Origin: Flavobacterium soli DSM 19725
GTDB lineage: Bacteria; Bacteroidota; Bacteroidia; Flavobacteriales; Flavobacteriaceae
Length of the DNA: 64,000 nucleotides
Direction: 5' to 3'
Assembly: GCF_000422705.1 (NCBI RefSeq)
Contig: NZ_AUGO01000003.1
Location: 310,001 to 374,000, forward strand
Under the pieces are notes generated by a model, which was given only the letters and a program-made list of their open reading frames with translations, did no database searches and was not told the DNA's origin. The translations under genes were made by a program, and so were the position numbers. Shown here piece by piece: positions 52,172 to 60,745 of this stretch; position 1 is the first letter of the stretch, and every line of letters begins with the position of its first letter.

Positions 52172-53530
52172 ATGAAAACAACTTTACTTACACTTTTATT
52201 TTTCAACTTGACATTTGCCCAAACTATAGGGTTGACGTCCTTTGCTACTGGATTTACTGATCCCGTGGAAATTGTAAATGCTGGTGATGCTCGACTTTTT
52301 GTTGTAGAACAAGCCGGAACCATCAAAGTAGTTACGGCTTCAGGAACAGTCAACTCGACACCATTTTTAAATATTTCAAGTTTGATCAGTGCTGGAGGAG
52401 AACGCGGACTTCTAGGCTTGGCTTTTCATCCAAATTATGCCACAAACGGGTATTTCTATGTGAACTATACCAATACTAGCGGAAATACAGTAATTGCCCG
52501 ATATTCGGTAAACACTACAAATCCAAATATTGCTCAAACCACGGGAACCGTTTTGATGACCATTACTCAACCTTATTCCAATCATAATGGAGGAACTATA
52601 AAATTTGGTCCCGATGGTTATCTGTATATCGGGATGGGAGATGGCGGAAGTGGAGGTGATCCTCAAGGTTATGGACAAAACATCAACAGTCTTCTCGGAA
52701 AAATGCTTCGCATCGATGTAGATTCGGGTACCCTTTATGGAAGTCCAGCTACCAATCCTTATGTTGGAATTCCAGGTGCTGATGAAATTTGGGCAATCGG
52801 ACTTCGAAATCCGTGGAAATTTTCTTTCGATAGCGAAACAGGCGATTTATGGATTGCCGATGTAGGTCAACAAAACGTAGAAGAAATAAATAAGGAACCT
52901 TCAACATCAGTTGGATTAAATTACGGTTGGAAATGCTATGAAGGAAGTGATGCTTATGCAACATCAGGCTGTGCTCCAATTGCAACGATGACCTTTCCAT
53001 TTGCCGAATATTCTTCTGCATCAGGAAGTCCATATTGCTCGATTACTGGAGGTTATGTGTACAGAGGAACAGATTATCCAAACTTTGAAGGTACTTATTT
53101 CTTTGCCGATTATTGTTCTAATAAAATTGCAACTGTAGATAGTGAAGGAACTGTAACCTTTTCACCTTCAATGCCAGGTGGTTTATATACTTCGTTTGGT
53201 GTAGATCAAGATGGCGAAATTTATGTCGCTTCCGCAGATAATGGAATTGTCTATAAAGTGGTGGATACGGATCAACTTTCAATTGAAGAAGCTCAAGCAG
53301 CCAAGTTCAGGATGTATCCAAATCCAGCCAAAGACGTTGTGTATTTTGCCGATGCAAATTTTCCAGCAACCATAACTATTTATGATATTTCAGGAAAAAA
53401 ATTGATTGATGCGACAATCGAAAGCAATGAAACAGCACTAAACACAAGCGGTTTAGAAACTGGAATTTATATGGTAAATGTTACGGATAATTCAGGAGTT
53501 ACTTCAACTTCTAAATTAGTAGTGAAGTAA
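52172..53530 (+). CDS. PQQ-type sugar dehydrogenase with T9SS type A tail
   Basis: 452 residues: signal peptide (MKTTLLTLLFFNLTFAQ), a beta-propeller of the glucose/sorbosone dehydrogenase (GSDH) family (FVVEQAGTIKVV; GLLGLAFHPNYATNGYFYVNYT; HNGGTIKFGPDGYLYIGMGDGG; EIWAIGLRNPWKFSFD; GLNYGWKCYEG), then a C-terminal T9SS type A domain (about 378-452; FRMYPNPAKDVVYFADANFP, ATITIYDISGKKLIDA). The family oxidises aldose sugars with PQQ; no PQQ biosynthesis genes lie in this window. It is exported by T9SS. A TAACTTTA element (52140-52147) could be its -7 box. It converges with the aldo-keto reductase gene. Confidence 0.9.
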   Translation: MKTTLLTLLFFNLTFAQTIGLTSFATGFTDPVEIVNAGDARLFVVEQAGTIKVVTASGTVNSTPFLNISSLISAGGERGLLGLAFHPNYATNGYFYVNYTNTSGNTVIARYSVNTTNPNIAQTTGTVLMTITQPYSNHNGGTIKFGPDGYLYIGMGDGGSGGDPQGYGQNINSLLGKMLRIDVDSGTLYGSPATNPYVGIPGADEIWAIGLRNPWKFSFDSETGDLWIADVGQQNVEEINKEPSTSVGLNYGWKCYEGSDAYATSGCAPIATMTFPFAEYSSASGSPYCSITGGYVYRGTDYPNFEGTYFFADYCSNKIATVDSEGTVTFSPSMPGGLYTSFGVDQDGEIYVASADNGIVYKVVDTDQLSIEEAQAAKFRMYPNPAKDVVYFADANFPATITIYDISGKKLIDATIESNETALNTSGLETGIYMVNVTDNSGVTSTSKLVVK

Positions 53531-53547
53531 AAACCAAATTTTTAAAA

Positions 53548-54585
53548 TTAAGGTGCAGGATCTGGAATCAGGTTTTGCACCTTTTCTATTTCCTTTAAAA
53601 TTTCTTCCGAAAGAAAAACTGAAGTTGTCTTGATGTTTTCTTCCAATTGTTCCAATGTTGTCGCACCGATAATCGTACTGCTAACAAATTCCTGTTGTCG
53701 GATAAAAGCAAGTGACAATTCTGTCAACGTCAGGCCATTTTGCTTTGCAATTTCGTTGTATAAAGCCGAAGCTTTCCTGCTGTTTTCAGAATTATAGCGG
53801 GAAAAATTCGGAAACAAATTGATTCGTGCATTCGGATGATTTTCACCAGTTAAAAATTTACCAGACAAAACACCAAATGCCAAAGGCGAATAGGCCAAAA
53901 GTCCAACATTTTCACGGTAGCACACTTCTGCATTTCCTACTTCAAAAGTCCTGTTTAAAAGCGAATACGGGTTTTGAACCGTTACAATTTTTGGCAAATT
54001 ATGTTTTTTACTTTCTTCCAAAAAACGCATCAATCCCCAAGGCGTTTCATTCGAAAGTCCGAAATGCTTGATCTTTCCTTCTTTAATCAAAGCCTGAACG
54101 GTTTCTAAAACCTGCTGGATGTTATCTTCCCAGGTTTCTTCTTTAACTTTAAAACCTCTTTGTCCAAAGAAATTCACATTTCGTTCCGGCCAATGCAGTT
54201 GGTATAAATCAATATAATCCGTTTGAAGACGTTGTAAACTTTTTTCAACTGAAAGGCGAATCGTAGCATCATTGTATCGTAAATCTTCACGGATATATTC
54301 CAGACCACGATTGGCTCCGGCAATTTTTGTAGCCAAGATTACGTCTTGTCGTCTGCCTGTTTTTTTGAACCAGCTTCCAATGATTTTTTCGGTACTACCA
54401 GAAGTTTTTTCTCGTGCAGGAACCGAATACATTTCGGCGGTATCGATAAAATTTATGCCTTTATCAAGTGCAAAATCAATTTGAGAATGTCCGTCAGCTT
54501 CTGAGTTTTGCTGACCAAAAGTCATAGTTCCTAAGCAAATTTCACTAATTTTTACATCAGTGTCTGGCAATACATTGTATTTCAT
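53548..54585 (-). CDS. tas: NADP(H)-dependent aldo/keto reductase, Tas-like
   Basis: 345 residues of TIM-barrel AKR fold. The start YNVLPDTDVKISEICLGTMTFGQQNSEADGHSQIDFA closely follows E. coli Tas (continuous in the translation). Catalytic tetrad: Asp48 and Tyr53 in FIDTAEMYSV, Lys87 in ATKIAG and His131 in YQLHWPERN. The cofactor site is STIIGATTLEQLEENI near the end. Tas-type enzymes reduce aldehydes or ketones with NADPH; the physiological substrate is unclear. It stands alone, convergent with the sugar dehydrogenase and tandem with the PAS gene. Confidence 0.9.
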   Translation of the reverse strand: MKYNVLPDTDVKISEICLGTMTFGQQNSEADGHSQIDFALDKGINFIDTAEMYSVPAREKTSGSTEKIIGSWFKKTGRRQDVILATKIAGANRGLEYIREDLRYNDATIRLSVEKSLQRLQTDYIDLYQLHWPERNVNFFGQRGFKVKEETWEDNIQQVLETVQALIKEGKIKHFGLSNETPWGLMRFLEESKKHNLPKIVTVQNPYSLLNRTFEVGNAEVCYRENVGLLAYSPLAFGVLSGKFLTGENHPNARINLFPNFSRYNSENSRKASALYNEIAKQNGLTLTELSLAFIRQQEFVSSTIIGATTLEQLEENIKTTSVFLSEEILKEIEKVQNLIPDPAP

Positions 54586-54617
54586 TTTTTTTATTTGGAA
54601 GACTACAAAAGTAGCAT

Positions 54618-55130
54618 TTATGCTGCTCTTTCGAAAGCAATAAAGTGAGAGAGTTCACCTTTTTTATTAAAAACGGGAAAACCTTTGATATGGCAATCAT
54701 ACATCTCTCCCGATTTTTTATAATTCACAACTGTTTTTTCAAAAGGCAAACGGGCATCAATCGCTTTTTTAATTTCGGCACTCGTTTTTTTAGAAGTCGC
54801 TTTTCCTTGAAATAATTTTGGGCTTCCGCCAATGAGTTCCTGACTTTCATAACCCGTCATGGTGACAATATTATGACTCGCAAAAACAATTTTCAGATTC
54901 GAATCCGTAACAACAATGATATTTTCCTGCTGAAGCTCCTTTTTGAAATCAAAAGACGATGTCCAATTGTGGCTTTCAGTTAAATTCTCAAGCATTTTCA
55001 AATCTGATAGATTATAATTGAGGCCCTGAAGAAATTGACCATAAAAATCCCATGAAGTTAAAGGCAATCTATTATAATTTAAGGTGTTATAATAGTGATA
55101 TTTTGCAGTATCATATTCTCTCAAATCCAT
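54618..55130 (-). CDS. PAS-domain protein, LOV-like but lacking the photoactive Cys
   Basis: 170 residues from the ATG at 55130 (TTG at 55154 is the alternative). The N-terminal 60 residues are unrecognised, rich in Tyr/Asn (YHYYNTLNYNRLPLTSWDFY). A single PAS domain follows: IVVTDSNLKIVFASHNIVTMTGYESQELIGGSPKLFQG. In LOV domains the equivalent loop is GxNCRFLQG with a flavin-reactive Cys; here it is GGSPKLFQG, so a LOV photocycle is unlikely. No kinase or output domain is attached; it may act as a small sensor or adaptor. It reads after dinB in the same direction (64 nt further on). Confidence 0.8.
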   Translation of the reverse strand: MDLREYDTAKYHYYNTLNYNRLPLTSWDFYGQFLQGLNYNLSDLKMLENLTESHNWTSSFDFKKELQQENIIVVTDSNLKIVFASHNIVTMTGYESQELIGGSPKLFQGKATSKKTSAEIKKAIDARLPFEKTVVNYKKSGEMYDCHIKGFPVFNKKGELSHFIAFERAA

Positions 55131-55218
55131 TTTTGGAGTATTAAATTCAAGCAAATTTAGTTTTTAATTTAAAAGAAAAATCAATTAGGGTTAAGTTTAA
55201 CGCTTGTTTAGCCTTGCT

Positions 55219-56301
55219 TTAAAAGTCAAATTTCAGCTGAACGGCAACTGCCTTTTTTTGTTCGGTGTTCAAATTATTGAGCGAAATTCCAAGTAGCCTT
55301 ACGGAATCTTTCATTCGTTCTTGATACAATAATTCCTTTGCCGTTTCGAGTAAAAGTGCTTTATCGGAAATAAAATACGGCAAGGTTTTGCTTCTGGTTT
55401 GCTGAGTGAAATCGCTATATTTTATTTTTAGGGTTACGGTTTTTCCAGCAACATTATACCTTTTTAATCGTTTTTCGAGTTGTTGGGCAATTATTTCCAG
55501 CTTTTCGATCATAAAAATTTCCGATGAAATATTTTCATCAAAAGTATGTTCTGTAGCAACTGATTTTGCAATTCGATGTGCTTTTACTTCACTGTTATGA
55601 ATTCCCCGAACGACATTAAAATAAAAACTTCCAGATTTTCCAAAATGTTTTACAAGGAATTCTAATGATTTGGCTTTCAAATCCGAACCTTTAAAAATAC
55701 CAAGCTGGTACATTTTTTCAGTCGTAACTTTCCCAACCCCATAAAACTTTCGGATGGGAAGTTCTTCTAGAAATTCCAAGATTTCATCAGGATTCACCGT
55801 TTTTTGTCCGTTTGGTTTGTTGATGTCCGAAGCAATTTTGGCAACAAATTTATTGACTGATATTCCTGCCGAAGCCGTGAGCCCAACTTCATAGAAAATC
55901 CTCTTCCGGATTTCTTGTGCAATTAGAGTCGCACTCGGATTTCCTTTTTTGTTTTGGGTAACATCGAGATAGGCTTCATCAAGCGAAAGTGGTTCAACCA
56001 AATCGGTATAATCATAAAAAATCTTGTGAATTTGCTTCGAAATTTCCTTATAACGGTCAAATCGAGGACGAACAAAAATAATGTGGGGACAATATTTTTT
56101 AGCCAAAACACCGCTAATGGCACTTCTCACTCCAAATTTTCTCGCCTCATAACTCGCCGCCGAAACTACTCCCCGAATTTCACTTCCACCAACAGCTACA
56201 GGCTTTCCGCGAAGTTCAGGATGATCCATTTGTTCCACCGATGCATAAAAAGCATCCATATCTACATGGATAATTTTTCTGTCAGTATTAAATGGATACA
56301 T
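55219..56301 (-). CDS. dinB: DNA polymerase IV (Y-family translesion polymerase)
   Basis: 360 residues. DinB bypasses lesions and extends mismatched termini. The palm carries IIHVDMDAFYASVEQMDHPELRGKP (metal Asp) and PLSLDEAYLDVT (Asp-Glu metal pair); the thumb, little finger and HhH regions follow (RKFYGVGKVTTEKMYQLGIF). The C-terminus QLKFDF resembles the QLxLF sliding-clamp binding peptide. The start ATG at 56301 and length are normal. It lies between the PAS gene and the Gcr-like gene, 2.7 kb from a second Y-family polymerase (umuC). Confidence 0.96.
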   Translation of the reverse strand: MYPFNTDRKIIHVDMDAFYASVEQMDHPELRGKPVAVGGSEIRGVVSAASYEARKFGVRSAISGVLAKKYCPHIIFVRPRFDRYKEISKQIHKIFYDYTDLVEPLSLDEAYLDVTQNKKGNPSATLIAQEIRKRIFYEVGLTASAGISVNKFVAKIASDINKPNGQKTVNPDEILEFLEELPIRKFYGVGKVTTEKMYQLGIFKGSDLKAKSLEFLVKHFGKSGSFYFNVVRGIHNSEVKAHRIAKSVATEHTFDENISSEIFMIEKLEIIAQQLEKRLKRYNVAGKTVTLKIKYSDFTQQTRSKTLPYFISDKALLLETAKELLYQERMKDSVRLLGISLNNLNTEQKKAVAVQLKFDF

Positions 56302-56321
56302 TTTTTATAAGGCTAAATTAA

Positions 56322-58382
56322 TTATTCAACTGGACCTTCGATGATTACTTTTTTCTTTCTTTCGGTAGGTAAGAAAAAGCTCATAGGTTTTCTTTTAAAA
56401 TGCTGCCAGATAGAACTGGTTACAAAGCGAAGTTCAAAGATTGAAATATCTCTGGAACGGAAAGCAAGTCCCAACGAAAGGCCAAAACTAACTAGGAAAT
56501 TGACCAAACCGATAATACCAATGCCAAAAACTCCCCAAAAAAGCATGGTGTTATCCATGACATAATTGGATCCATACATCGAAAGTGCGAGATTTCCGCT
56601 TGCAAAAGTGATGTGTCGAATATCGAGATTTAGACCTAAAAACAATCCGATTATTGCCGTACTTCCCATGAAAACACCAAACCAAAAATTAGAAATAATA
56701 CCAGCCCATCTTTTTTCATAGAGCTTTGCAAATTTCATTGTTCGTTTTTTGCCAATGGTTCTTTTCAAGAACGGATGTTCCTGAATCCTAAAATAAACCT
56801 GACCATGTTTGTCTCGATTGGCAACACTTCCTGAAATAATTCCCGACAAGAAAAGAAAAACACCCGCTATTGCTGCATGAAAAATGGCTGCAGAATGTAT
56901 CGGGCTTATATCGGTTATTAATTTCAGCCATTTTTCGCTGGCCATATTATAGTCAAAAGCATAATCAATCAGCCAAATTCCCAATAATGAAACAGGAAAG
57001 GCCATAATCACATTTCCTACAAAAGCAATAAACTGTGATCTAAAAACCCTTGCAAAAAGAATTGCAAAAGCACCATATTTTTCGGTCTTGTCACCTTGTT
57101 TTTTCTTTCCTTCTTCCAAAGCTCTAACCAAAGCCGAAGCCGTCATGGCCGGTTGCTTTGTTGCAAGTGTAAAGCCTAAAATATAAATGGCAATAAAACC
57201 AAAGGAATAGTTCATGCTGTATAAAAAGGCATGACCAAAATAGCTGGTTTCAACCCTTCCTAACCATAATTTTATAATGCAAAGTATGCCAACAATCAAG
57301 CCTCCTCCAAGGGCTGTGGTAAACATCCGGAAATATTCCCTCCGGCCTTCGGTTATATAATGTTCGCCTGTTTTGGCAGTATGTTGCGTGATTTCGTAGG
57401 AAATTAATTGGGTACTTTCTGCAATGAATTTCCTGACATTGTTTTTGTAGCAATTGAATTTTATAAGCTCAATTGCCAAAAAGATTCCATTCTTTTTTTC
57501 ATCCGATTTATTTTCTGTAACCAATAGAGGTAACAAGACCTTTAGTCGTTCCAGCTGTTGGCGAATCCTCAGAAGATTTTGATTCACCCGAAGCGAAATT
57601 CCATATTTGGAACTATTGCCGAAGGCTTTTTCAACAAATTCTTCACATTGCTTGTGCAAAACTTGCAATTGTTTATAGGACAAATCATCTGGAAAAATGG
57701 AGTACATTGGACCTACTTTGATTCGTTCTTCAATTTCTAGAAGCTCCTTTTCAAAAGCAGTGAACGGACTTTCATATCCGTCAAATTCAGGCACCATCTT
57801 GATCACATCGGTTTCCATGGCACGACCACTGATTCGTTGTGTAATCAAGGTCATGGAAATCATCAATTCCGAAAGCGGAGAAATTGGTTCAGGAGTTGTA
57901 TACAAAGAAGTAAATCCTAAAAGATCATACACACTTTCCAGTTGCTCCATCGGAATTTTCTTTACCCAAATGATATCCGTGTCCAGATAAAAAACCTGAT
58001 TTAACACATATTCCAGCGTGTCTTTTTGAGGCTGATTGGGCAAAAATTTAGCAAAAATTCTTTTCTTGACTTCAAATAAAAAGTCAACATCTTGCAATAT
58101 GGCAGCATCCGACAGGATTTTATTGAATTTTTTTTCTTCCAAAATCCCTTTGATATAAACCGAAAGATTATGGCTGTAAAGAGGATGTTGTTTTAGAAAA
58201 GCGATTAACTCCGAGATATTAACTAATAGGTTTTTCTTTGGTTTTGAGGGTCTTATAAAACCAATCAGTTGCACGATCAATTCTAAATCATCTTCGTTAT
58301 CGCGCCATTCTTCGTTATCACTGAAATATCTAGCGATAAATTCTTGCACTGTTGGCTTTGATTTTGATTTAAAGAATTTCAT
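56322..58382 (-). CDS. Gcr-family (PF10136, 'site-specific recombinase') polytopic membrane protein
   Basis: 686 residues from the ATG at 58382, which leaves an 80-bp divergent gap to the CYTH gene; a longer frame to 58463 is rejected. The N-terminal half (about 1-320) is helical and soluble-looking; the C-terminal half has about seven TM helices (FTTALGGGLIVGILCIIKLW; HAFLYSMNYSFGFIAIYILG; HAAIAGVFLFLSGIISGSVANRDKH; ISNFWFGVFMGSTAIIGLFLG). It matches proteins named 'site-specific recombinase Gcr', but no recombinase catalytic motif is visible and the topology argues for an integral-membrane role. Function is unknown. Confidence 0.78.
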   Translation of the reverse strand: MKFFKSKSKPTVQEFIARYFSDNEEWRDNEDDLELIVQLIGFIRPSKPKKNLLVNISELIAFLKQHPLYSHNLSVYIKGILEEKKFNKILSDAAILQDVDFLFEVKKRIFAKFLPNQPQKDTLEYVLNQVFYLDTDIIWVKKIPMEQLESVYDLLGFTSLYTTPEPISPLSELMISMTLITQRISGRAMETDVIKMVPEFDGYESPFTAFEKELLEIEERIKVGPMYSIFPDDLSYKQLQVLHKQCEEFVEKAFGNSSKYGISLRVNQNLLRIRQQLERLKVLLPLLVTENKSDEKKNGIFLAIELIKFNCYKNNVRKFIAESTQLISYEITQHTAKTGEHYITEGRREYFRMFTTALGGGLIVGILCIIKLWLGRVETSYFGHAFLYSMNYSFGFIAIYILGFTLATKQPAMTASALVRALEEGKKKQGDKTEKYGAFAILFARVFRSQFIAFVGNVIMAFPVSLLGIWLIDYAFDYNMASEKWLKLITDISPIHSAAIFHAAIAGVFLFLSGIISGSVANRDKHGQVYFRIQEHPFLKRTIGKKRTMKFAKLYEKRWAGIISNFWFGVFMGSTAIIGLFLGLNLDIRHITFASGNLALSMYGSNYVMDNTMLFWGVFGIGIIGLVNFLVSFGLSLGLAFRSRDISIFELRFVTSSIWQHFKRKPMSFFLPTERKKKVIIEGPVE

Positions 58383-58462
58383 TCGAATAGCTATTTGTGT
58401 AAAAATACAAATACGAACTAATAAATGTATTAACTTGCTCATAAAAATTATATCTCGTAGCA

Positions 58463-58945
58463 ATGATTGAAATAGAACGTAAATTTTTAGTGAATTCTAC
58501 CGCTTTCAAGCGTCAGGCTTTCGCCGAAAAGCGAATTGCCCAAGGTTATCTAAATTCTGATCCCGAAAGAACCGTTCGCATTAGGATTGCAAATGACAAA
58601 GGATTTCTAACCATCAAAGGAAAGGGAAATGAAAGTGGCATGTCGCGTTTTGAATGGGAAAAAGAAATTCCAGTGGAAGAGGCTAGAGCATTATTGGCGT
58701 TAAGCGAAAAAGGTGCTATCGACAAAACCCGATTTGAAATTAAAGCTGGAAATCATGTTTTTGAAGTCGATGAATTTCATGGCGAAAACGAAGGATTGAT
58801 TATGGCCGAAATCGAACTTTTATCTGAAGCTGAATCCTTCGAAAAACCCGAATGGTTGGGGCAAGAAGTTACCAATGACGAACGTTTTTATAATGCTTAT
58901 TTGAGTAAAAATCCATTCAAGTATTGGCTTGACCCTAAAAAATAA
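58463..58945 (+). CDS. CYTH-domain protein (inorganic triphosphatase/adenylate-cyclase-like)
   Basis: 160 residues of one CYTH domain, starting MIEIERKFLV, the ExExK signature of metal-binding triphosphate tunnel enzymes. Further charged strands: RTVRIRIANDKGFLTIKG, RFEWEKEIPVEEA, KTRFEIKAGNHVFEVDEFHGENEGLIMAEIEL (continuous). CYTH proteins hydrolyse tripolyphosphate or, rarely, make cAMP; triphosphatase is the commoner activity in bacteria and is inferred. It is divergent from the Gcr-family gene. Confidence 0.92.
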   Translation: MIEIERKFLVNSTAFKRQAFAEKRIAQGYLNSDPERTVRIRIANDKGFLTIKGKGNESGMSRFEWEKEIPVEEARALLALSEKGAIDKTRFEIKAGNHVFEVDEFHGENEGLIMAEIELLSEAESFEKPEWLGQEVTNDERFYNAYLSKNPFKYWLDPKK

Positions 58946-58979
58946 TCTTCTTAGATTTTCCTTTTTTTATCCGAAAAAG

Positions 58980-59047
58980 TTGTTCACAATACTTTAAAAT
59001 TAACTTTTATATTTCTTCTCAAGAAAGCTTATTCTGTAATTTTACAG
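58980..59047 (+). promoter_or_regulatory. umuC promoter and SOS-type operator candidate
   Basis: TTG at 58980-58982, 18 nt, then TAACTTTT at 59001-59008 (one base off TAnnTTTG). A 14-bp palindrome CTGTAATTTTACAG (59034-59047) ends 1 bp before the umuC ATG. CTGTnn...nnACAG symmetry resembles LexA-type operators, so damage-inducible repression is likely; the repressor is not in this window. Confidence 0.55.
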
Positions 59048-59048
59048 T

Positions 59049-60317
59049 ATGTATGCTTTAGTCGATTGCAATAATTTTTATGCTTCGTGCGAACGGGTTT
59101 TTCAGCCTGAATTCGTGGGGAAGCCTGTGGTTATTTTGTCGAATAATGATGGTTGTATTATTTCCAGAAGCGATGAAGCAAAGGCTTTGGGGGTGAAGAT
59201 GGGAGCTCCAGAATTTAAGGTTCGGGAAATGCTTAAGGAAAATAATATTAAAGTTTTTTCGTCGAATTATGCGTTGTATGGAGATTTAAGTGAAAGAGTG
59301 ATGGAAACATTAAAGCTTTTTACACCAAATGTTGAAGTATATAGTATTGATGAAGCTTTCTTGAATTTTGAAGGCGTGAAAGAAGGTGGTTTTGATGAAT
59401 GTGGTCAAGAAATGAAAAACCGCATCATGAAATGGCTGAGTATTCCGGTTTGTGTTGGTTTCGGAACAAGCAAGACACTTTCGAAAGTAGCTAATAAAAT
59501 TGCGAGAAAATATCCAGAACAAACCAAAGGCGTTTATGTGATTGATACTGAGGAGAAGCGAATAAAAGCTTTAAAATGGACGAAAATTGGAGATGTTTGG
59601 GGTATTGGTTACCGAATGAAAAAGAAATTAGAGGCTCGAAAAATTCTTACTGCTTATGATTTTATACAACCCTATCACCAAGATTTTATAAAAAACCAGA
59701 TGGGTGTCGTGGGTTTAAGACTTATTAGTGAGCTTAAAGGAGATTCGGTTTTGGGGATTGAAGAACCAGAGAATAAAAAAAGTATTGCCATAACCAGGAG
59801 CTTTCCAAAGCAATTGACAGAGTATGATGCACTTCGGGAGCGTGTTTCGACTTTTGCAATGGTGTGTGGCGAGAAGTTACGCAAGCAAAATTCTTGTTGC
59901 AACACGGTCATTGTAATGTTAGGAACGATGGATCATAATTCGGAAAACAAGAGAGTTTATTACCATCAATCGGCTACGATTCCGTTTGCAACAAATTCGA
60001 GTATAACCATTTCGAATATGGCTGTCAAAATGTTAGAAAAAGTATACGAACAAAATAAGGGACTTCGTTTTAATAAGGCGGGTGTTATCGTAACACAACT
60101 TACGAAGGAAGGCGAGAAGCAGTTTCAGCTATTCGAAGAAGAAAATCCGAAGCATCTGGCACTGATGAAGACCATTGATTTCATCAATAAAAAAGCAGGT
60201 GATCGAAAAGTAAAACTCGGAACTCAAGGAAAAGTAACCTGGAATATGAGGCAGAATTTATTGTCTCCAAAATACACTACAAGAATAAGCGATATACTGA
60301 AAGTGAAATGTCAATAG
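59049..60317 (+). CDS. umuC: UmuC-type Y-family DNA polymerase
   Basis: 422 residues, the catalytic subunit of error-prone polymerase V. Palm motifs: YALVDCNNFYASCERVFQP (metal Asp) and YSIDEAFLNFEG (Asp-Glu pair). Also VCVGFGTSKTLSKVANKIARK, KIGDVWGIGYRMKKKLE (HhH) and the UmuC-specific C-terminal region ending in NLLSPKYTTRISDILKVK. It overlaps umuD by 10 nt, with umuC first, the reverse of the E. coli umuD-umuC order. A palindromic operator candidate abuts the ATG, which is the first codon of the frame. Confidence 0.95.
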   Translation: MYALVDCNNFYASCERVFQPEFVGKPVVILSNNDGCIISRSDEAKALGVKMGAPEFKVREMLKENNIKVFSSNYALYGDLSERVMETLKLFTPNVEVYSIDEAFLNFEGVKEGGFDECGQEMKNRIMKWLSIPVCVGFGTSKTLSKVANKIARKYPEQTKGVYVIDTEEKRIKALKWTKIGDVWGIGYRMKKKLEARKILTAYDFIQPYHQDFIKNQMGVVGLRLISELKGDSVLGIEEPENKKSIAITRSFPKQLTEYDALRERVSTFAMVCGEKLRKQNSCCNTVIVMLGTMDHNSENKRVYYHQSATIPFATNSSITISNMAVKMLEKVYEQNKGLRFNKAGVIVTQLTKEGEKQFQLFEEENPKHLALMKTIDFINKKAGDRKVKLGTQGKVTWNMRQNLLSPKYTTRISDILKVKCQ

Positions 60318-60745
60318 AGAAAAAAAAGCTTACGTTTTTGAAGCCCGATTTGGAGAGCGAAATCAAAATTCCGTACATCAGTCATGGTGTTTCGGCTGGA
60401 TTTCCATCTCCGGCTTTGGATTTTATGGAAACCAGTATCGACTTGAACAAGACGCTTATTGAAAATCCTTTGGCAACTTTTTATGTTCAGGTGGATGGAA
60501 ATTCTATGATTGATGCTGGAATTCAGGACAAGGATATTCTGGTCGTAGACAGAAGCATCGAACCTGGAAATAAAAAAATAGCTATTTGCCTGATTGATGG
60601 CGAGTTTACCGTCAAGCGGATAAAAGTAGATACGGATTGCTTGTGGCTGATGCCCGAAAATTCGAGTTATACTCCTATAAAAGTTACAGAAGAAAACCAG
60701 TTGATTATCTGGGGAATTGTGACGTATGTGATCAAGAAGATTTAA
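60308..60745 (+). CDS. umuD: UmuD-type S24 peptidase, autoproteolytic subunit of polymerase V
   Basis: 145 residues. Cleavage site VSAGFPSPA at Ala30-Gly31 and the Ser/Lys dyad in GNSMIDAGI (Ser66) and FTVKRI (Lys103), as in UmuD/LexA. RecA-stimulated self-cleavage gives UmuD', which activates UmuC for translesion synthesis. No N-terminal helix-turn-helix exists, so it is not a LexA. Its last 4 nt (60742-60745, TTAA) are also the stop of the convergent galT. The start ATG lies within umuC, giving translational coupling. Confidence 0.95.
   Translation: MSIEKKKLTFLKPDLESEIKIPYISHGVSAGFPSPALDFMETSIDLNKTLIENPLATFYVQVDGNSMIDAGIQDKDILVVDRSIEPGNKKIAICLIDGEFTVKRIKVDTDCLWLMPENSSYTPIKVTEENQLIIWGIVTYVIKKI

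Noticed and set aside
60308-60745. UmuD as a LexA-type repressor
   Set aside because: No N-terminal helix-turn-helix; the length and cleavage region match UmuD.
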